Shown in pieces: positions 48,706-59,419 of a DNA stretch of 64,000 nucleotides. Source of the DNA: Nectonema munidae (lineage: Eukaryota > Nematomorpha > Nectonematoida > Nectonematidae); contig JAUIRK010000892.1 in assembly GCA_030549495.1 (NCBI GenBank), positions 62,001-126,000 on the forward strand. The letters are read 5' to 3'. The notes beneath the pieces were generated by a model, which worked only from the letters and a program-made list of their open reading frames with translations, did no database searches and was not told where the DNA came from. The translations under genes and the position numbers were made by a program. Within the stretch, counting starts at the first letter, position 1. Each line of letters starts with the position of its first letter.

Positions 48706-49083
48706 AGAGCCCAGCGGGGAGTGAATTCTTAGGTCGTTCGGGGAGATGCTCTTCCCGCGGGGAACGGGCAAGTCGGGAAACAATTTTCTCAATGATGAAA
48801 TATAAAATAAACTTTTTTATTTAAGCTAACTTTTAAATAATTCCTTATTTTGCCCAACAAAAATTGTCATGCACCCAAAACGATTTTTTTTCAGTATTAT
48901 TTCATATTGAAATCATGTTGAGAAGTAAATAATGTATATGTTTACAAAAAGATAATAAAGATTTTGTAAATAATGTATATATTTGCAGAATATGAACGAT
49001 CAATTTTTCTATCAATTCCCCAATAACGGAGATAAAACCTTCCCCCCGGAGAACGGGAAAGTTTGGACTCCCCACTAGGCTCT
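48706..49083. mobile_element. MITE with ~17-bp inverted ends
   Basis: AGAGCCCAGCGGGGAGTGAA at the left mirrors the right end, which reversed reads AGAGCCTAGTGGGGAGTCCA; GC-rich CGGGGAACGGGCAAG / CCCGTTCTCCGGGGG stretches also mirror. It is 378 bp long, with the interior AT-rich and without frames. The target duplication is unclear. It sits just upstream of the core of piggyBac copy C. Confidence 0.55.
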
Positions 49084-49114
49084 TATCATACAAAAATTAT
49101 CTCTCGTAATTTTT

Positions 49115-50128
49115 AGATATTGGACTCCTAATCAGTATGTTACCATTGATGAGCAAGTTTTGAGATACCGAGGAAATTGTTCAATCAAAATTTTAGACCC
49201 AATGAAATCTGGCAAGTGGCAAGTCAAATTTTACCACCAAAACGACCCCCGAACCGTTTTATCACCTGAAATTTACATCTCGAACTATAGTGATTCCAAT
49301 TTTTTATAGGTGTCGAAATAACAAAGCGTTTAGTTTTGAACTCTTCAATTCCCAGTGGAACAGGAATAATATGTGATCGATTTTTTATAGACCACAAACC
49401 ATGTTCTTGGGGTATACAACATTCATAAACTTTTCTTGGTACATTGAATTCATCTACATTCTAGAAGGTGTGTTCCTCAAATTTTCAAAAAAAGAGATCT
49501 CAAGAGGTATATAGTGATTTCTCTTCTTTAGTTGCATACATTCCCAAAAACCACGCTCGCATCAATTTCAAAGCCGTTCTCATAATGAGCAGTCAGCACT
49601 ATGGCCCAATCTCATTTTGTGGAGAAAGAAAAAAACCAGAGTCGATGCTTGTCTATAACCAGTACTAGTGTGGGGTAGACAAAGCAAATCAAATATGCCG
49701 AAATTTCACAACATACAGGTCCACGCGAAGGTGGCCAGTAGCTGTGTTTTGTAACTATTTAGACATGGCTGCTCTAAACACTTCAGTAATCGTTATGAAT
49801 AACTCTCCATAATTATATTTTTCCAGATGTTGAGGTAGAAAAGAAATAATAAATTCCCTGTTTTCAACTTGCAAATAATGCAATGGAAATGAGAGTTCAA
49901 TGTACATCTATCCCAAGAGAAGTACGCATAATTTTAGGTTTCTATGGATATAAGAGACAATTGCAAGAGACTATTTCATCGTCTACAAGAGGTCCATGCA
50001 TAATGTGCAAACCTAACATTCGAAAATTTTTCCAAAGTTGCATATCAGAAATTATATGCAAATATCGTAAACTAACTATGTTTAATGTTTGGTTTTTCTC
50101 TACTTGTATGCTATTATATAAAATATAA
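49115..50128 (+). pseudogene. piggyBac-like transposase C, 5'-truncated and broken
   Basis: About 49117-49215 reads YWTPNQYVTIDEQVLRYRGN, then CSIKILDPMKSGKWQ (first catalytic Asp region, IDEQ). 49360-49395 has SGTGIICDRFFIDHK (second Asp). 49468-49668 has SLVAYIPKNHARINFKAVL and VYNQY, followed by a stop and CGVDKANQICRNFTTYRS (third Asp). WPVAVFCNYLDMAALNTSVI follows. 49883-50128 holds the tail with a partial Cys-rich domain (RGPCIMCKP...CISEIICK). No amino-terminal third is attached; the scrap at 45766 could belong to it. Several frame breaks. Confidence 0.8.
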
Positions 50129-50379
50129 CTTTTTGTACAATATCAAATAACTTTTTTGATGGGCCTGATGGGTCCAAAAAACCCTTTAAAGTATACATTT
50201 CAAAAAATTAATCTTAAATAAATTATTTTATACAAAAAAATTTTTTTGATAACTGATAATAATATAAATACCCTTTTCCTTGATTTTCATGTTGCTCATA
50301 TTTAAAAATTTACTCATTATTTATGTCAACATTGGAGTTGTTTCAAACTAAATGATCTAGAAGTGAAAAGTGGAAAGTA

Positions 50380-50600
50380 GGCGCTTTAGCCTACAGGTTC
50401 GGGTGGAACAAATCGGTGAATTCTGGCGAACAATTGTTCTAGGTGGAAATAACTCCCATTGTAAATTACCACTGCCTTTTGAGACAAGCTCATTAATTAC
50501 TAAAGGCTAAAGGTTTCCGATCCTGAAAACAAATGGATGACGTTAGGAAGGGCATCCGGTTTTAAAAACTTTGCTCTATTTACCATATGCTATGATAAAA
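50380..50600 (+). other. Repeat-like segment with AGGAAGGGCATCCGG motif
   Basis: TTAGGAAGGGCATCCGGTTT at about 50547 resembles TTAGGAAGAACATCCGGTTA at 56252, each followed by TAAAAA/TAAAAC and TTTGCTCTATTT / ATTGTTTCAATTT. This looks like a shared LINE- or SINE-derived tail. The rest of the segment is unassigned. Confidence 0.4.
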
Positions 50601-51110
50601 ATGATAATTTTCAATTGCAAATTGAAGTTAGAGATGGAGAAGAGCTTAAACAAGTAAAAAACTTTAAGTATTTGGGTACACAAATTTGCTAGAAGGGAAG
50701 TTGTGAAAAAGAAGTGCAAGCAAGGATCAATGCCATCTGGTTGAAATGGAGAGAAGTAAAAACTCTTATAGATAACAAAAGAATGCTGATGAAACTGAAA
50801 GCGAAGATTTACACAATAATCGTAAGACCAGTAATGACATATGGATATGAATGCTGAAATCTAAAAAAAATAGAACGCAACTACGGTGGTACGGACAACA
50901 AAGAAAGAAAGAAAACGACATAGTGAGAGAAGCGATGGATAAAAAGTGCAGAAAATAGAAGTAGGGGAAGACAACGCATAAGATTGACTATTAGAGCGAC
51001 TCCAAGATCTTGGTCTCAACAGATGATGCTTACGACAGGAAAAAAATGGAGAGAACGGATTGTAGCCACCGACCTCCAACGTGGGGACAAGTTCTAGTCA
51101 AAGAAAAAGA
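50600..51110 (+). pseudogene. RTE-like LINE fragment (carboxy-terminal part)
   Basis: The frame reads QLQIEVRDGEELKQVKNFKY, LGTQIC, a stop, KGSCEKEVQARINAIWLKWR, and KIYTIIVRPVMTYGYECWN, the 'KYLG...YGCETW' region downstream of RTE/BovB-type RT. A gap follows, then QLRWYGQQRKK, GRQRIRLTIRATPRSW and KKWRERIVATDL, which match the carboxy tail. An internal deletion at about 50870 and stops mark it dead. It lacks RT catalytic motifs. Confidence 0.65.
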
Positions 51111-51904
51111 AATATGGTAAATACCCACCAAGATTTAGCCTGTTGTAAAAATCAATATTGAGCGTTCATTCTTCTATGCTGATAACAATATTAATGAATA
51201 CAATGATTGAACAGAAACCGAGTAGGTGTGACTTATGAGTCGTAGTTAAGTTACGCTTAACATATCATTACACTCCATATGGTTTTTGAATAAAAACAAT
51301 TTTTTGCAACATTAAAATGTAAAAATATTTTTTCTATTAATAAATTTCGTATCTTTTTTAAAAAGCAGTGATAAAATTAATAAAGTGACAAAAGAATATA
51401 ATTGACCTCTAGTGACTCCTAAAATAAAATCTATCCTTTTATTTGTCAATTATTATTTTTTAGTTATATAAAAGTATATGAGTAACCATAAAACATGCAA
51501 TACTAATAAAATAAATAATTCAATTCAATTTTCCTTCAAAAAATTGAAAATAAGTCCAAAAATATTATAATTTTACTATAACTGGTCCTCAAAATGTGGA
51601 AGTATTTAATATGTAAAATTGTCCCTCTCTGACCTATAAAAAGAAAAGAAGTTTTTAATTTCTTAAATTTTTTTTTAACTCTAAGTATAGGAAAACTATT
51701 TTAAACTATTAATATTTGAAGGTGGAAAAACAACAATATATATTAGCAAAATTTATTTCAGTTTTTATTTAAAACAAAAAAGTGGACTGACCCTACAAAT
51801 AAAACAATATTATATTATTGAGTGACTTTTTTCAATGTAAATAATATCAAAAAACTTTCTTAAATTTGAAAAAAGGAGTTTAAAAGAGTATAAATCGAGG
51901 TTAC

Positions 51905-52165
51905 AAAACAAGATAACATAACATAATTTATTAAAGCGAATAGAAAGGCAAATTTGCCTGTATGATCGCATTAATTTAAGGAAAAGAATAACATAAACTG
52001 ATTGAGAATAATAAAAGACAATTATGGAAAAAAGATTAATATAAGAAAACTAGGATATGGAGTTACTAAGCTAAAAAGGAGTATACATCTTATCTCTCCA
52101 AAAGTGATCAAGGCGTTGCTTGAAGATGTTTAAAGTAGGAGAGTTCACTACATACGCGGGAAGGC
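51905..52165 (-). mobile_element. CR1-like LINE 3' end fragment
   Basis: It matches 53530-53790 in order: AAAGGCAAATTTGCCTG against AAAGGCAATTTTGCCTG, GATCGCATTAAT against AATCGCATCAAT, and CAAGGCGTTGCTTGA against CAGGCATTTCTTGACT. Only the 3' end of the LINE is present, consistent with 5' truncation. Confidence 0.65.
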
Positions 52166-52199
52166 TTTAACTCCCCACCAAAATTCAGATTTATGTTTG

Positions 52200-52690
52200 T
52201 TGATTTGGGTCAGACTAAACACTTCAAAACATCCCAAAACACCCCAAAATACGCCAAATAATTCTAAAGCACTACAAAAAAGATGGTTAGATAAAAACCC
52301 CGAAACATCCAGAAATAACAAGAAGCACCCAAAACATTCCAAAACACTTCAAAATACGCCAAAACATCCCAAAACACCTCAAAACATCGCAAAACACGCC
52401 ACATAGTTCTGAAGCACTACAAAAAAAGGTTAGACTAAAAATCCGAAAACACCCAGAAATAACCGAAAGCATCTCAAAACATCCCAAAACACGGCAAATA
52501 ATTCTAAAGCACTACAAAAAAGATCTTAAAAATTCCTCAAAACACCCCAACCATCACAAAACATTACAAAACACCGCAAAAATCCCCAATGACATCAAAA
52601 AATTGCAAAAAACGACAAATATATCTAAAGCACTACAAAAAAGATCCTAAAAGCTCCTTAAAAGATCCCAAAACGTTGATTAAAGTTTTC
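52200..52690 (+). repeat. Two-level tandem repeat (10-mer AAAACACCCC within ~95-145-bp units)
   Basis: A short motif, AAAACAYCCC, repeats many times. Superimposed on it, TTCTAAAGCACTACAAAAAA recurs at about 52262, 52407, 52502 and 52622 (spacings about 145, 95 and 120). The opposed ORFs here (52148-52342, 52197-52406, 52287-52487) reflect the repeat. Confidence 0.85.
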
Positions 52691-53018
52691 AAAAATTTAA
52701 AACTTTAGAAGTAAAAAATCTAATGCAAATAATTGTTTTCGAGAACAACCAGCAAATAATGTAAATTTTAAATTACTAAATTTAGTTTTGTGTTTTCTGG
52801 CATTAAAAAAAACTTAAGTAATTCCTCAAGAAAAATAAAAACGAGAGTTCTATTAATCTTTTTTGGTTTAAAGTTAGAATTTAAAAATTTCAAATACAGA
52901 ATTATCAAAAAAATTGAAATTGAATCTGATGTCAAACTTTTTAATTCACAATTTAATTATAATTGAAGAAAAATTATAGCAATTAAAGTTTGGACCAAAG
53001 TATTAATATCTGAGATGA

Positions 53019-53165
53019 GAGTGTGAGTAAGGTTGGTTAGATAGTGGGTTTCGATAACTCAAAGTCTTGGGTTCGATCCCGCATCAAGTCTAATTTCCTC
53101 ATATTTCGATACAAGCAGCGCAATTTTGCTTTCTCGGTGAAAACACCAAACGGTACCTTTACTTT
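53019..53165 (+). mobile_element. tRNA-derived SINE (copy 3, best preserved)
   Basis: GAGTAAGGTTGGTTAGATAG (A-box region) is followed by CTTGGGTTCGATCCCGCATC (B box GGTTCGATCC) and a body with TTTCGATACAAGCAGCGCAA. The A-B spacing of about 35-40 bp fits a pol III promoter of tRNA origin. The ORF on the minus strand is a shadow. Confidence 0.65.
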
Positions 53166-53529
53166 TAATATATTTTATATCTAGCACCCTATTAGAAAAT
53201 ATGCAAATTTTCATTAATAATTTTTTATTAGAAGTTGGTTTTCTGGGGTTCGTCAAAAAAAATGAAAACTATAAATTTAGAAATATAGTAATTTTGATAA
53301 ACGCTTATCACTTTGTATGTTATATATACTTTTTATACATTTCGTTGTTTCATTGTGTTGTCTCCAGTGGTCTTGCCAGAAGACTGATATAGATAAAGTG
53401 TGAAAAAATGAAAAAGCATAGATAGGAACTACATATACATTGAGTAAAGGTCATTTACATAAGATGCATATGGGAAGTATATAGAATATAAGGGATGGCA
53501 AATATAGTGATGATGTTAAAGAAGATTCT

Positions 53530-54890
53530 ATATAATGGATAACATAATTTTATTAAGCGAAAAAAGGCAATTTTGCCTGTGATAATCGCATCAATGTGTG
53601 GAAGAAAAAAAACATATAGAAATCGTTTAAATATTATAATTGCTAAATATGGAAAAGAAGAATACAAACGTAAAGACTTAATCATACAAGATATTTTTTC
53701 AGAAGTTATCCAGGCATTTCTTGACTACGGTTAATGAAGGCGAGTTTATGACATCAGCAGGAAGACTGGTTCATCTATTAGAGAAAAAGTTTTTTCGAAA
53801 GCGTTTTTTGTGGCGACTCTTTATAAACTTATTCGGATGCTTTCTTTGAATCCTTGAGGAAAACTGAGGAAGTATTCTATGGTTAACTAAGATATTTTCG
53901 TTTATGATGTTCTAAACTGTAATCATATCGTTTCTTTTATATCGATATCATAGTAGTGGTAAAGACAACGTTTGCAGTCTTTTTTTATAGGTTAATTCTT
54001 TGAGTCCTGTAATTTTTTTGGTTATTCGCTTCTGTACTTTTTCTAACGCGTTCATGTCTTTTTTACAGCTTGGCTGTGCGATAACTTTACCGTATTCCAG
54101 AATAGGGCGTTTTAACGCTTTGTAAATAGGAGTAACTATTTCTGTTTCAAACGAGGATAACTGACGATAAATTGAGTGAAATACAGCGTAAGCTTTAGAG
54201 ATTATTTTCGAAAAATGAGGCTTGTATTTCAAAGAATTATCAACGATGATGCCTAAATAGTTTATTTGCGAAGTACGAGTGATATTATGACCGCGAATAT
54301 AATAAGTGTAGCTGTTTTGACAACCAATTTGTAAATGATAACATTTTGCGAAATTTAGATCCATACCCCAATGTGTACACCATTGATATAGAGTGTAAAG
54401 GTCAGTTTGAAGTTCGGTCGTAGAATTTTTGGTGGATTCAGAGTACAACTTAAGATCATCGGCAAATAATTTCAAGTTGGACTCAATTTGCGTTTCCAAT
54501 TTGTTTATGTATAGATTAAAATGTAGAGGTCCTATCACACTACCTTGCACTACTCCACTAGTTACTTTACTTGGATTTGATAAGTAGCCGGTCACAGTGA
54601 CAAATTCAATTCTATTTGTCAGGAAGTTGTCTATCCGTTTAATAATTCCAGGATAAATGTTATAGTTTTTAATTTACTTAGTAAATAATTGTGTGGAACT
54701 CTGTCAAATGCCTTGCGAAAATCAAGGTATAAAACATCAACTGTGACGTACTTCTCAACATCGTCATGGAACTTCAATAATTCTGTTAACGTAGTTTCTT
54801 TTTCGTAAACCCATGTTGATTAATGTTGATTAAGTTGTTGCTTTTCAAATAAAAAAAAAGTTCGTTTCTTAGTATATAATGGATAATGAA
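53530..54890 (-). mobile_element. CR1-superclade LINE, 5'-truncated
   Basis: In minus orientation the order is RT region, carboxy tail, then 3' UTR ending near 53530. The 3' portion recurs at 51905-52165, which supports the 3' boundary. No poly(A) tail is seen; CR1-group LINEs usually end in short repeats instead. Confidence 0.7.
53690..54890 (-). pseudogene. CR1-like reverse transcriptase, broken
   Basis: From 54890 downwards: NELFFYLKSNNLININQHGF (RT motif with QHGF), then in another frame VLYLDFRKAFDRVPHNYLL (motif A). 54595-53948 is one open frame of 215 codons with VVQGSVIGPLHFNLYIN (motif B), LFADDLKLY (catalytic FADD), YLGIIVDNSLKYKPHFSKI, ALKRPILEYGKVIAQPS and EKVQKRITKKITGLKELTYK. 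These are the usual CR1/L2-type carboxy motifs. Frame breaks near 54640 and 54830 and stops after 53948 show it is dead. Confidence 0.85.
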
Positions 54891-54983
54891 ATATAGTATG
54901 TGTATATATAAATATATTCCGATGAAAATGTGTATAAAATACAATAGGTAAAAGATATAAAAAATATTAAGATTCATCTATGT

Positions 54984-55196
54984 TTAGAAATTGTGTGTTA
55001 ATTTGAGGACTATATTTTTTAAATCAAAAAGTGTTAACAATTCATTAGTGGAATTTTTTTCTGGATGGAATTTTTGAAAATGGAAACCAACGGGTGTAAA
55101 GGTTCTAGCATGTTTAATGTCTTGTAAATGTTCCCTAAATCTAAAAATTATAGGTCTACAAGTCTCACCAATGTATACCATTTTTAGTTCTAAACG
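54984..55196 (-). pseudogene. GIY-YIG endonuclease fragment, Penelope-like
   Basis: MVYIGETCRPIIFRFREHLQ carries the YIG and the Arg of the GIY-YIG core; HARTFTPVGFHF and FDLKNIVLKL follow. The VYIGET-x-RP form with EHL and V-x-HF is typical of the endonuclease at the carboxy end of Penelope-like elements. No reverse transcriptase is attached: the frame upstream runs into a minisatellite (55180-55375). Probably separate from the Penelope relic at 57170-58113. Confidence 0.65.
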
Positions 55197-55375
55197 GTCT
55201 TTTTTAAATTCTAAAGTGTCTTTTTTTAATTCTAAACTGTCTTTTTCAAATTCTAAACTGTCTTTTTCAAATTCGAAAGTGTCTTTTTTAAATTCTAAAG
55301 TGTCTTTTTAAATTCTAAAGTGTCTTTTTTAAATTCTAAAGTGTCTTTTTTTTAATTCTAGTGTCTTTTTTGATT
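55180..55375 (+). repeat. ~20-bp minisatellite
   Basis: TCTTTTTTAAATTCTAAAGTG and near variants repeat about eight times. In reverse it encodes a spurious LEFKKDT-type peptide joined to the GIY-YIG fragment. Confidence 0.85.
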
Positions 55376-55379
55376 TTAG

Positions 55380-57168
55380 TTTTCTGAATAAGCTTTGAAG
55401 TCTTCTTTCTTAATAAATGCGCGTAATATTATGTGCGATTGCCAGGTTCTGTAGACGTGTTGAAAGATACACTGATAATAATTTTCTAATTCTCTTTCAA
55501 GTCTTTTTTAATTCGATGCAACTAGAATTTCATTTATAGACAAGTTTTTAACTCTTCAATTTTTGCCTTGTGCAAAGATTATTTTTATATTTTAGTAACA
55601 TAGAATTTAAAAAAATTTTAGGTTGTATCGAAAGTTTCAACTAAGCAAAAAAGTGAATTTTAAAACTTAGTTTCAAAAAACGTTTTACATCCATTATATA
55701 ATGAAAAAAAGTGTTCACACAAACTTCTTTATTATCATTCCAGTAATTAATGTTTACATAAAAATATTTATTAAAAAGGGTAAAACAAAACTATAAAGTC
55801 TTAAATATAAAATGTGCAAATAGAATATTATCAAAAACATTTCGCTTAAATCTGCCACAAAAAAAAGGCATTATGTTGAAAGCAAATTCTCTATAATAAA
55901 ATAAAAAATAAATGAAGGAGAATGTGCAAACATTATCATTACTGATGATTCTAGCGTTTGCAAATTATGGCCTGACTTGATAAGATGTCACTTTTAAATT
56001 CTGGCTTACTTTAGATCTTTGTGATTGCACTGGTAGGCATTTTCATTCTGGGAAGAAATGAAGCAGGCATATGCGGTAAGCCAATCTACATTTTGTGAGC
56101 TTCTCCTTCGGTTCCCGCGCTTTATAAAAATGGAAATCACGAGAATGTGAATTACAAAATGTGAATATCAATGCATTTTTATCTTCATATTTATAGTAAA
56201 AATAACAATAAAAAGTTAAAATTATTCTTATTTTACTCATTTTTCTTCAATTTAGGAAGAACATCCGGTTATAAAACATTGTTTCAATTTTATCTGTCAT
56301 GAATTGCCTATACCAATTTGTAATAAATGTAACGTATACTTTTCTTGGGTATATAAATATTTATAAAATAAAAAATATCATGTTAATAAAAAAATAGATA
56401 AATATTTTTATCTTGTTTCTTGTCGAATTTTTCTTTCTTTCATTAGTGAGAGTTTGAGGGATATGCCCTCTATGGGTCCATAACTTTTCAAAAAGCGCTT
56501 CCCCTCTTATATGAAAATCATTTGGGGGTTCTATTTTCAAATATAAGTGGTATCAGAAATAATACCATATACTGATTTGTTTTTTATTTAGGTGCAATTA
56601 TAGACTGAATAAATTTCATTTATGGGTCATAAATTTATGGGCTCCTTAGGGCTGAAAAGACGTATGTAAAAGTTTTAACTCAAAAAAGTTATATAAAGAG
56701 TTTTTTTGGAGTTGGGTAAAGTTTTAATCCTAGATGAATGGATATCGCTCCAAAAGAGTCCCAAGAAGGCCTTTACCAAATATCAGGTTGAACAATTTGG
56801 TAGTTTGGTGCCAAAAGTCTTAAAAAGATTTTATGCAAAGAGGGTTCATTTGCTCAATAAAAATAACTAATCAAATCAATTAAAAATTTCAACATAATAG
56901 ATTTTAATAATGAAAGTTATAAACTTGGTTCCTTTGATTATTTAATAAAAACGTTAATATGTAAATAAACGTAATCCCCCAAAATGAAATATTAAAACTA
57001 AAAAAAGTTGTTGATTTCTGTATACTTTAAATTACACAGGTTTTATAATAAAAATTTGACGATTGTGGAAAATTTCAATTCTGGTTGAAAGTTTGTATGG
57101 TGTAAATTTCTATAAATCCCTAATGAAAAGGTTATTTTAATAGAAAAATAGATCTTATAAAATCATTA
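55380..57168. other. Intergenic AT-rich stretch, nothing coding
   Basis: No recognised gene. A repeat-tail motif AGGAAGAACATCCGGTTA lies at about 56253. The 65-codon frame at 56043-56240 has no motif. Confidence 0.45.
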
Positions 57169-57169
57169 T

Positions 57170-57347
57170 TATAATTTATTGAGCACAAATTTTAAAAAAT
57201 GTAAATTTTCGCCGACAGTCGGCTTTTTCAAACATATGCGGGAGAAAACGATGTAGGTTGAGGCAAAGATTGATGGGAAAAACGATGTAGCTTGAAGCAA
57301 AGAGTGTTGGAGAAAACGATGTTGCTTGAGGCAAAGAGTGATGGAGG
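57170..57347 (+). repeat. Left inverted arm with 34-bp units
   Basis: Units start at about 57245, 57279 and 57313 (AAAACGATGT spaced 34 bp). Outer part: AATTTTCGCCGACAGTCGGC, itself containing the palindrome GCCGACAGTCGGC. Confidence 0.8.
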
Positions 57348-57599
57348 AATAAAACATATGCTTTCGATTTGATGATAGATAAGCGCTTTATGTGTGGTGT
57401 CTTGATGTGAGAAGTGTGTAGGACGTAAGTGTTTGTACATAAGTATGTTAGAGAAATGAGCATTGAAAAGATTGTGAGTGACACTAACTCGCCTTTTACG
57501 AGATGTAGTCGTAGAATAGAATTATCACATTTAGTGTCAAATCTGTGATTAACATAATAAGGTTTCTTCGGTTTAACTATATTAGACAAGGTGATATCA

Positions 57600-57958
57600 C
57601 GTTCAAGTGAAATTTAGGCAAATATTTTTATCGGTATTCTTACGGTAAACCTGAGTTACAATATTATTATTAACGATTAATAAAGAAATATCTAGAAAAG
57701 CGATGCCGTTATTTTCAGAAACTTCAAAGGTATAGTTGATATTTTTATCAAGATTATTTAAATATTGATGAAAATAAGTGATATCGTAATCTTTTTTAAA
57801 AAAAGTGATGCAGTCGTCAATGTATCTATACCAGATTGGAAATTCAAGGTTGGAGTAAATAGAAGTGTATTCAAAATAGTCTATGAAAAGAATTGCAATG
57901 GTTGGAGACAATCTTCCACACATTGGAAGTCCTTTCTTTTGGAGAAAAACATTTTGAG
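57600..57958 (-). pseudogene. Penelope-like reverse transcriptase fragment
   Basis: It reads QKKGLPMCGRLSPTIAILFI (the region that is GxPMGSPLSP-like in relatives), IWYRYIDDCITFFKK (the YxDD box), then INYTFEVSENNGIAFLDISL and VTQVYRKNTDKNICLNF. The E-x(n)-FLD and VYRKxT signatures are characteristic of Penelope-like RTs and distinguish them from LINEs. Only palm-domain residues remain, about 115 codons. The relic abuts the right inverted arm directly. Confidence 0.75.
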
Positions 57959-58113
57959 CTACATCGTTTTCTTCATCACTCTTTGCCTTAAGCTACATCG
58001 TTTTCTCCATCACTCTTTGCCTCAACCTATATCGTTTTCTCCCGCATATGCTTGAAAAAGCCGACTGTCGGCGAAAATTTACATTTTTAAAAATTTGTTC
58101 TCAATAAATTATT
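57950..58113 (-). repeat. Right inverted arm with 34-bp units
   Basis: Mirror of the left arm, with about three 34-bp units and the same GCCGACTGTCGGC palindrome near 58061-58073. Confidence 0.8.
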
Positions 58114-59419
58114 TGTTTTAGTGTGCACCTCTTTATTTTATCACTAATTTAATGGGCCACCTTAAGCACCAGATTTTTATTATTTTAATTCTTGTTTATT
58201 TAAAGATTCATAAAAATATCAAATTATGTTCATATATTTTTCAATCTAAAGCTTCCTTCTTTGAAGAGATTTTATTAAAAATTCACATTTTATTTATATA
58301 CAGTGGATATTCTCATTTTCAAATTGAGCTAGACTATGTATGGCTACATAAGAAGAGGTTGTTGTAGATTTTTCGTTTCAAGCATTTCGTACCCAAATCG
58401 GAAGCTTCAAACAGAAAAAAAATATGTAAACTTAAGCACGAAATGTTAAACTAGGTATGAAGGATCTTAAAGAGATAAATGTACTATAAAATACACACAC
58501 ATCTTCTAATTTTTACTTATTTTTTGTCACAAGGATTTTTATCCTGTTTCGTCAGTATGTTTAACTGAATACCAATAAAACCTTCGCCAACTACTTGATT
58601 TCTGCATTGCCATTTGTTTTATTTGTTCTTTGTTGGTAACGGTTGTTTTGTAGATTACTCGATGAACATAGTGATCAAAGATTTATGTGAATTTGTTTTC
58701 TGACAATACTCGCAATGTTTTATATCAATTCTATTACAAAGAAGTAACTGGAGGGCAAGGGGTCAACAGTGGTATTTGCCTATCTTAAGATAAGAGCAAC
58801 ATTGGCACAATCAAAAATATAACTCTTTATAAAATAAGTGAAAAAGTGTTTATTTTGAGAAGATTGGAAAATTTAGTGGGATGTTCAGTGGAGACACAAA
58901 GGCCTTTTTTTCTCAAGTCCTTATAAATATAAATTAGGATTTTTTAATAATTATGAGAAAGTATTAAAATATTGTGTGTAATTCCTTTTCTTAGGTTCGG
59001 TTTTTTGTGCATTTCACTATCAAGTGAAAAAACACGAAACTTTATTTATTAATTGGGAAAAACAAAGTAATTAATTATGATACACACAAAATTTTTATAA
59101 TACAGTATTGCTAAGGAGACCACGTAGGGGGAAGGTAGAGTTGACAACAGCATGAGAAAAAGAGTGAATAAGGATAGTACAGATCACGCGTTTTATACCC
59201 AAACTCCAGACGTTTGGCGGGAAGTGTTTTACAAAAAAAATTGGTTTAGGTCTTGTATAGACATGTGTTTAACATACGGGTAAATGTACATTTTTGAAGA
59301 GATATTTACAAGAAAATGAAGGAAAATTTTAATAATAATAATTTTTACTCACTTGGTAACCTGTTCTAGAAAAGTTAATTGCCAAATCAAGAAGGTGTGG
59401 GTCATATGGATGGTCTAAT
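58114..59419. other. Intergenic stretch without recognised gene
   Basis: No supported frame. 58640-58690 shares a segment with 31760-31815. A slightly GC-richer segment at 59110-59230 (GGAGACCACGTAGGGGGAAG) is unassigned. Confidence 0.4.

Larger units (their letters stand above)
57170..58113 (-). mobile_element. Penelope-like relic bounded by long inverted repeats
   Basis: The left arm (57170-57347) and right arm (about 57950-58113) are inverted copies: ATGTAAATTTTCGCCGACAG, TCGGCTTTTTCAA and CATATGCGGGAGAAAACGAT are shared almost without change. Both arms contain tandem 34-bp units with AAAACGATGTAGCTTGAGGC. A Penelope-type RT fragment lies between them. Inverted long repeats at PLE ends are known for the family. 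The element is short and clearly broken. Confidence 0.7.

Noticed and set aside
48410-48724. Thr/His-rich 104-codon ORF
   Set aside because: It is a translation of the ACAC/ATAC simple-sequence stretch.
53019-53090. Functional tRNA gene
   Set aside because: A- and B-box-like blocks are present, but a full cloverleaf with a paired acceptor stem is not seen, and two further relatives point to a SINE.
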